A stretch of 64,000 bases of DNA from Berkiella sp963803015 (GTDB lineage Bacteria; Pseudomonadota; Gammaproteobacteria; Berkiellales; Berkiellaceae). The notes beneath the pieces are model-generated. The model saw nothing but the letters and a program-made list of their open reading frames with translations, did no database searches and had not been told where the DNA came from. A program made the translations under genes and the position numbers. Location of the stretch: assembly GCA_963803015.1 (NCBI GenBank), contig CAWDKV010000004.1, positions 620,001 to 684,000 of the forward strand. The letters run 5' to 3'. Below are positions 62,489-64,000 of this stretch, piece after piece. The stretch's first letter is position 1; each line of letters begins with the position of its first letter.

Positions 62489-62517
62489 TGAGCCGATTAA
62501 GGGAATTAATCGGCTCA
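62489..62517. promoter_or_regulatory. Operator-like dyad 2 upstream of fic
   Basis: TGAGCCGATTA (62489-62499) and TAATCGGCTCA (62507-62517) form a perfect dyad with the same seven-base spacing as dyad 1, 44 bases further upstream. Pairing actually extends to 12 bases with a five-base centre. Confidence 0.65.
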
Positions 62518-62582
62518 GCTAGCCTCTTTAACTAAAAATGTGTAGACACATCAATTGTAGAAGGGTACCTTAAAGTCAGTGC

Positions 62583-62798
62583 TCAGAGCTGGTGTGGGTG
62601 CCAGAGCCCTAACGCAAAACCGACAAAGAGCAGAATAAATAAAAAGAAAGACAAAGCTATCCGAATTGTTAAGGCCTTTACAGCCTGTTCAGGCTTTCCC
62701 TTATGCCGCAAAATAAAATACAATCCTGAGGCTAGCGAAATAACAATACCCAGCATGAGGGTATAGACAATTAATTTTGCAATCCAAGTATTATCCAT
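62583..62798 (-). CDS. DUF2909 twin-transmembrane protein
   Basis: The start is taken at the ATG at 62798 (M-D-N-T-W-I-A-K-L), giving 71 aa with two membrane segments, the layout of the small DUF2909 proteins commonly coded beside SURF1 in gammaproteobacterial oxidase clusters. A longer frame begins at 62843 but overlaps the divergent SURF1 start. Function unknown; presumably oxidase assembly. Confidence 0.8.
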   Translation of the reverse strand: MDNTWIAKLIVYTLMLGIVISLASGLYFILRHKGKPEQAVKALTIRIALSFFLFILLFVGFALGLWHPHQL

Positions 62799-62830
62799 TT
62801 CACTCACTTTTTGGTTTTTCGTTAAAAGAC

Positions 62831-63541
62831 ATGGTAAAAACAACGCTCATTAGCTTATTGTTCCTTTGCGGGGTTACTTTACTGTGCCTACTAGGCTTTT
62901 GGCAACTTACCCGTGCAGCCCAAAAGCAAGTGCTTCTCAACCAAATGACAGCAGCAACAGAACAGACATCGCTATCTGGAACTGCTTTACTGACACTCAA
63001 GCACGATACGAGTTTACGTTATCTCCCCGTTTCTTTTAAATCTGTCTTCGTGAATCAATATACAATTCTGTTAGATAACAAAGTACATCAAGGTCAAGCA
63101 GGCTACCATGTGATTGTGCCAGCTGTATTGAATGACCAAACACTGATCTTAGTCAATCGAGGCTGGATCCCACTAGGTAAATCAAGACAACAACTGCCTA
63201 CTGTGCCACCTGTAATAGGTGAAGTTACCATTGAAGGTTCCCTTGATTTTGCGTATCTTAACCCGCTCATTCCAAACGCTTTAGAGAGCCAAATCCCTAG
63301 CTGGCCATTGCGAGTGCAACAGCTAGATCTGGAACAAGTTAGTCATTTAATAGGCAAAAAAATATCCCCCATGATAGTCAATCTCAACCAGCATTCCCCT
63401 TTTGCTTTTGTTGTCCCTCCAAAAGAAAAAATGGCGATGCCTCCTGAGCGCCATCAAGGATATGCTGTACAATGGTTCTCTTTAGCAGCAACTCTCTTCA
63501 TTTTTTATCTGATTTATTTAAGGAAAAGGAGCAAGGTATGA
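62831..63541 (+). CDS. SURF1 family oxidase assembly protein
   Basis: SURF1 proteins help insert haem a into oxidase subunit I. From the ATG at 62831 (236 aa) there are membrane helices at residues 5-22 and at the C-terminus, with G-F-W-Q-L-x-R near the first, L-L-D-N-K-V-H-Q-G-Q-A-G-Y-H-V, V-N-R-G-W-I-P, and G-Y-A-V-Q-W-F before the last helix. The upstream extension to 62777 lacks family features. It overlaps the next gene by four bases. Confidence 0.93.
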   Translation: MVKTTLISLLFLCGVTLLCLLGFWQLTRAAQKQVLLNQMTAATEQTSLSGTALLTLKHDTSLRYLPVSFKSVFVNQYTILLDNKVHQGQAGYHVIVPAVLNDQTLILVNRGWIPLGKSRQQLPTVPPVIGEVTIEGSLDFAYLNPLIPNALESQIPSWPLRVQQLDLEQVSHLIGKKISPMIVNLNQHSPFAFVVPPKEKMAMPPERHQGYAVQWFSLAATLFIFYLIYLRKRSKV

Positions 63542-64000
63542 AAAATACGAAAGGGTTAGTGCTGATCCTCTTATTACTTGTGATAACCGGCCCTCTTCTT
63601 TTTGCCTGGATCTTAGTGCAAAAAAACGATGCGAGACAATTTCGGCTCAATAATCATGGAGATTTGATTTCTCCTGTGCAAAATATTAATCAGTTTACCT
63701 TAATAGATATCACAAAACATGAAAACCTCAAAGGCAGCACGCTTAACGGTAAATGGTGGCTCGTGTATGTTGCTCCTAAAAGATGTCAGGAAGAATGTCA
63801 TAGCACCCTCTACAATATGCGACAAATTCGCACAGCCCTCGGCAAAGAGTCTAATAGACTAGACAGATTATTTATCGCTCGCCCAGATTGCCCACAAAGC
63901 CTTTGCGAAACCTTTTTAAATGAAAATTATCCAGATATGCGAAAAGTGACACTCTCTCCAGCAGATTTTTCTACTCTACTCTCCCCTCTCGGTGATAACC
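63538..64000 (+). CDS. Transmembrane oxidase-associated protein, 3' truncated by window
   Basis: The ATG at 63538 overlaps the SURF1 stop. The visible 154 residues have one N-terminal membrane helix (L-V-L-I-L-L-L-L-V-I-T-G-P) and a periplasmic domain with W-W-L-V-Y-V-A-P-K-R-C-Q-E-E-C, a Cys-x3-Cys resembling the thioredoxin-like SCO copper chaperones. Such a gene normally follows SURF1 in this cluster, before ctaA. The C-terminus is outside the window. Confidence 0.75.
   Translation, partial: MKNTKGLVLILLLLVITGPLLFAWILVQKNDARQFRLNNHGDLISPVQNINQFTLIDITKHENLKGSTLNGKWWLVYVAPKRCQEECHSTLYNMRQIRTALGKESNRLDRLFIARPDCPQSLCETFLNENYPDMRKVTLSPADFSTLLSPLGDN

Noticed and set aside
1..64000. tRNA, rRNA and CRISPR search by eye
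   Set aside because: I saw no cloverleaf with the standard T-loop sequence, no rRNA segment and no regularly spaced direct repeats with unique spacers; a covariance-model scan would settle it.

Overview
The window reads as chromosome of a low-GC gammaproteobacterium, most likely a Legionellales-type intracellular bacterium (Legionella/Coxiella/Berkiella-like). Two things point there. The housekeeping genes are plainly gammaproteobacterial: the lptD-surA-pdxA-rsmA-apaG-apaH genes, an E. coli-type speD, amgK-murU-djlA beside lptD, and waa/hld LPS genes. Set into them are large, lineage-specific proteins with eukaryote-like or host-directed features: ankyrin repeats, an F-box-like N-terminus, a Fic enzyme, a YopT-like cysteine protease centre and Ala/Ser/Pro-rich linkers. 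No secretion machinery lies in the window, so effector status is inference.

Layout. 1-5000 is a decaying accessory zone. It holds three copies of one gene family (one cut by the left edge, one ruined, one intact) with a duplicated 5' region, a frameshifted small secreted protein, a GNAT acetyltransferase and an IS3-type orfA remnant. 5027-7494 is an AT-rich cassette: a 35-codon peptide gene ending in a Gly/Cys/Trp tail, a strong hairpin terminator, a GRDP-like (WHHH) protein, a MATE-type exporter, and a second Gly-rich small ORF interrupted by a palindromic MITE-like element. This cassette is the best candidate for an undescribed peptide system. 7530-24188 is mainly LPS core synthesis (waaA, GT2, deacetylase, hldD, hldE, kinase, GT2, O-antigen ligase-like, waaC, waaF), with acs, a PAP2 phosphatase, ilvE and nfeD/SPFH genes. 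24214-31955 carries speD, a degS-like protease, an acyl-CoA dehydrogenase, rpe, a PagL-like enzyme, a TetR regulator with a palindromic site, and a PfkB-DUF2090 fusion with a degenerate kinase motif. 32020-35085 is a large unknown protein. 35365-40624 is djlA-murU-amgK facing lptD.

40643-57271 is the lptD...apaH block, interrupted twice. Minus-strand accessory genes (an SbmA-like ABC transporter, an F-box-like protein, an RTX-like repeat protein, and an exported HAD-methyltransferase fusion) separate lptD from surA. A corA gene and a 1074-aa ankyrin/cysteine-protease protein separate rsmA from apaG. 57363-64000 is the cytochrome c oxidase operon (coxB, coxA, ctaG, coxC, then DUF2909, SURF1 and a truncated assembly protein), interrupted by a Fic gene with two matched operator-like dyads at its promoter. 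The repeated theme is conserved envelope and respiration operons split by opposite-strand accessory genes.
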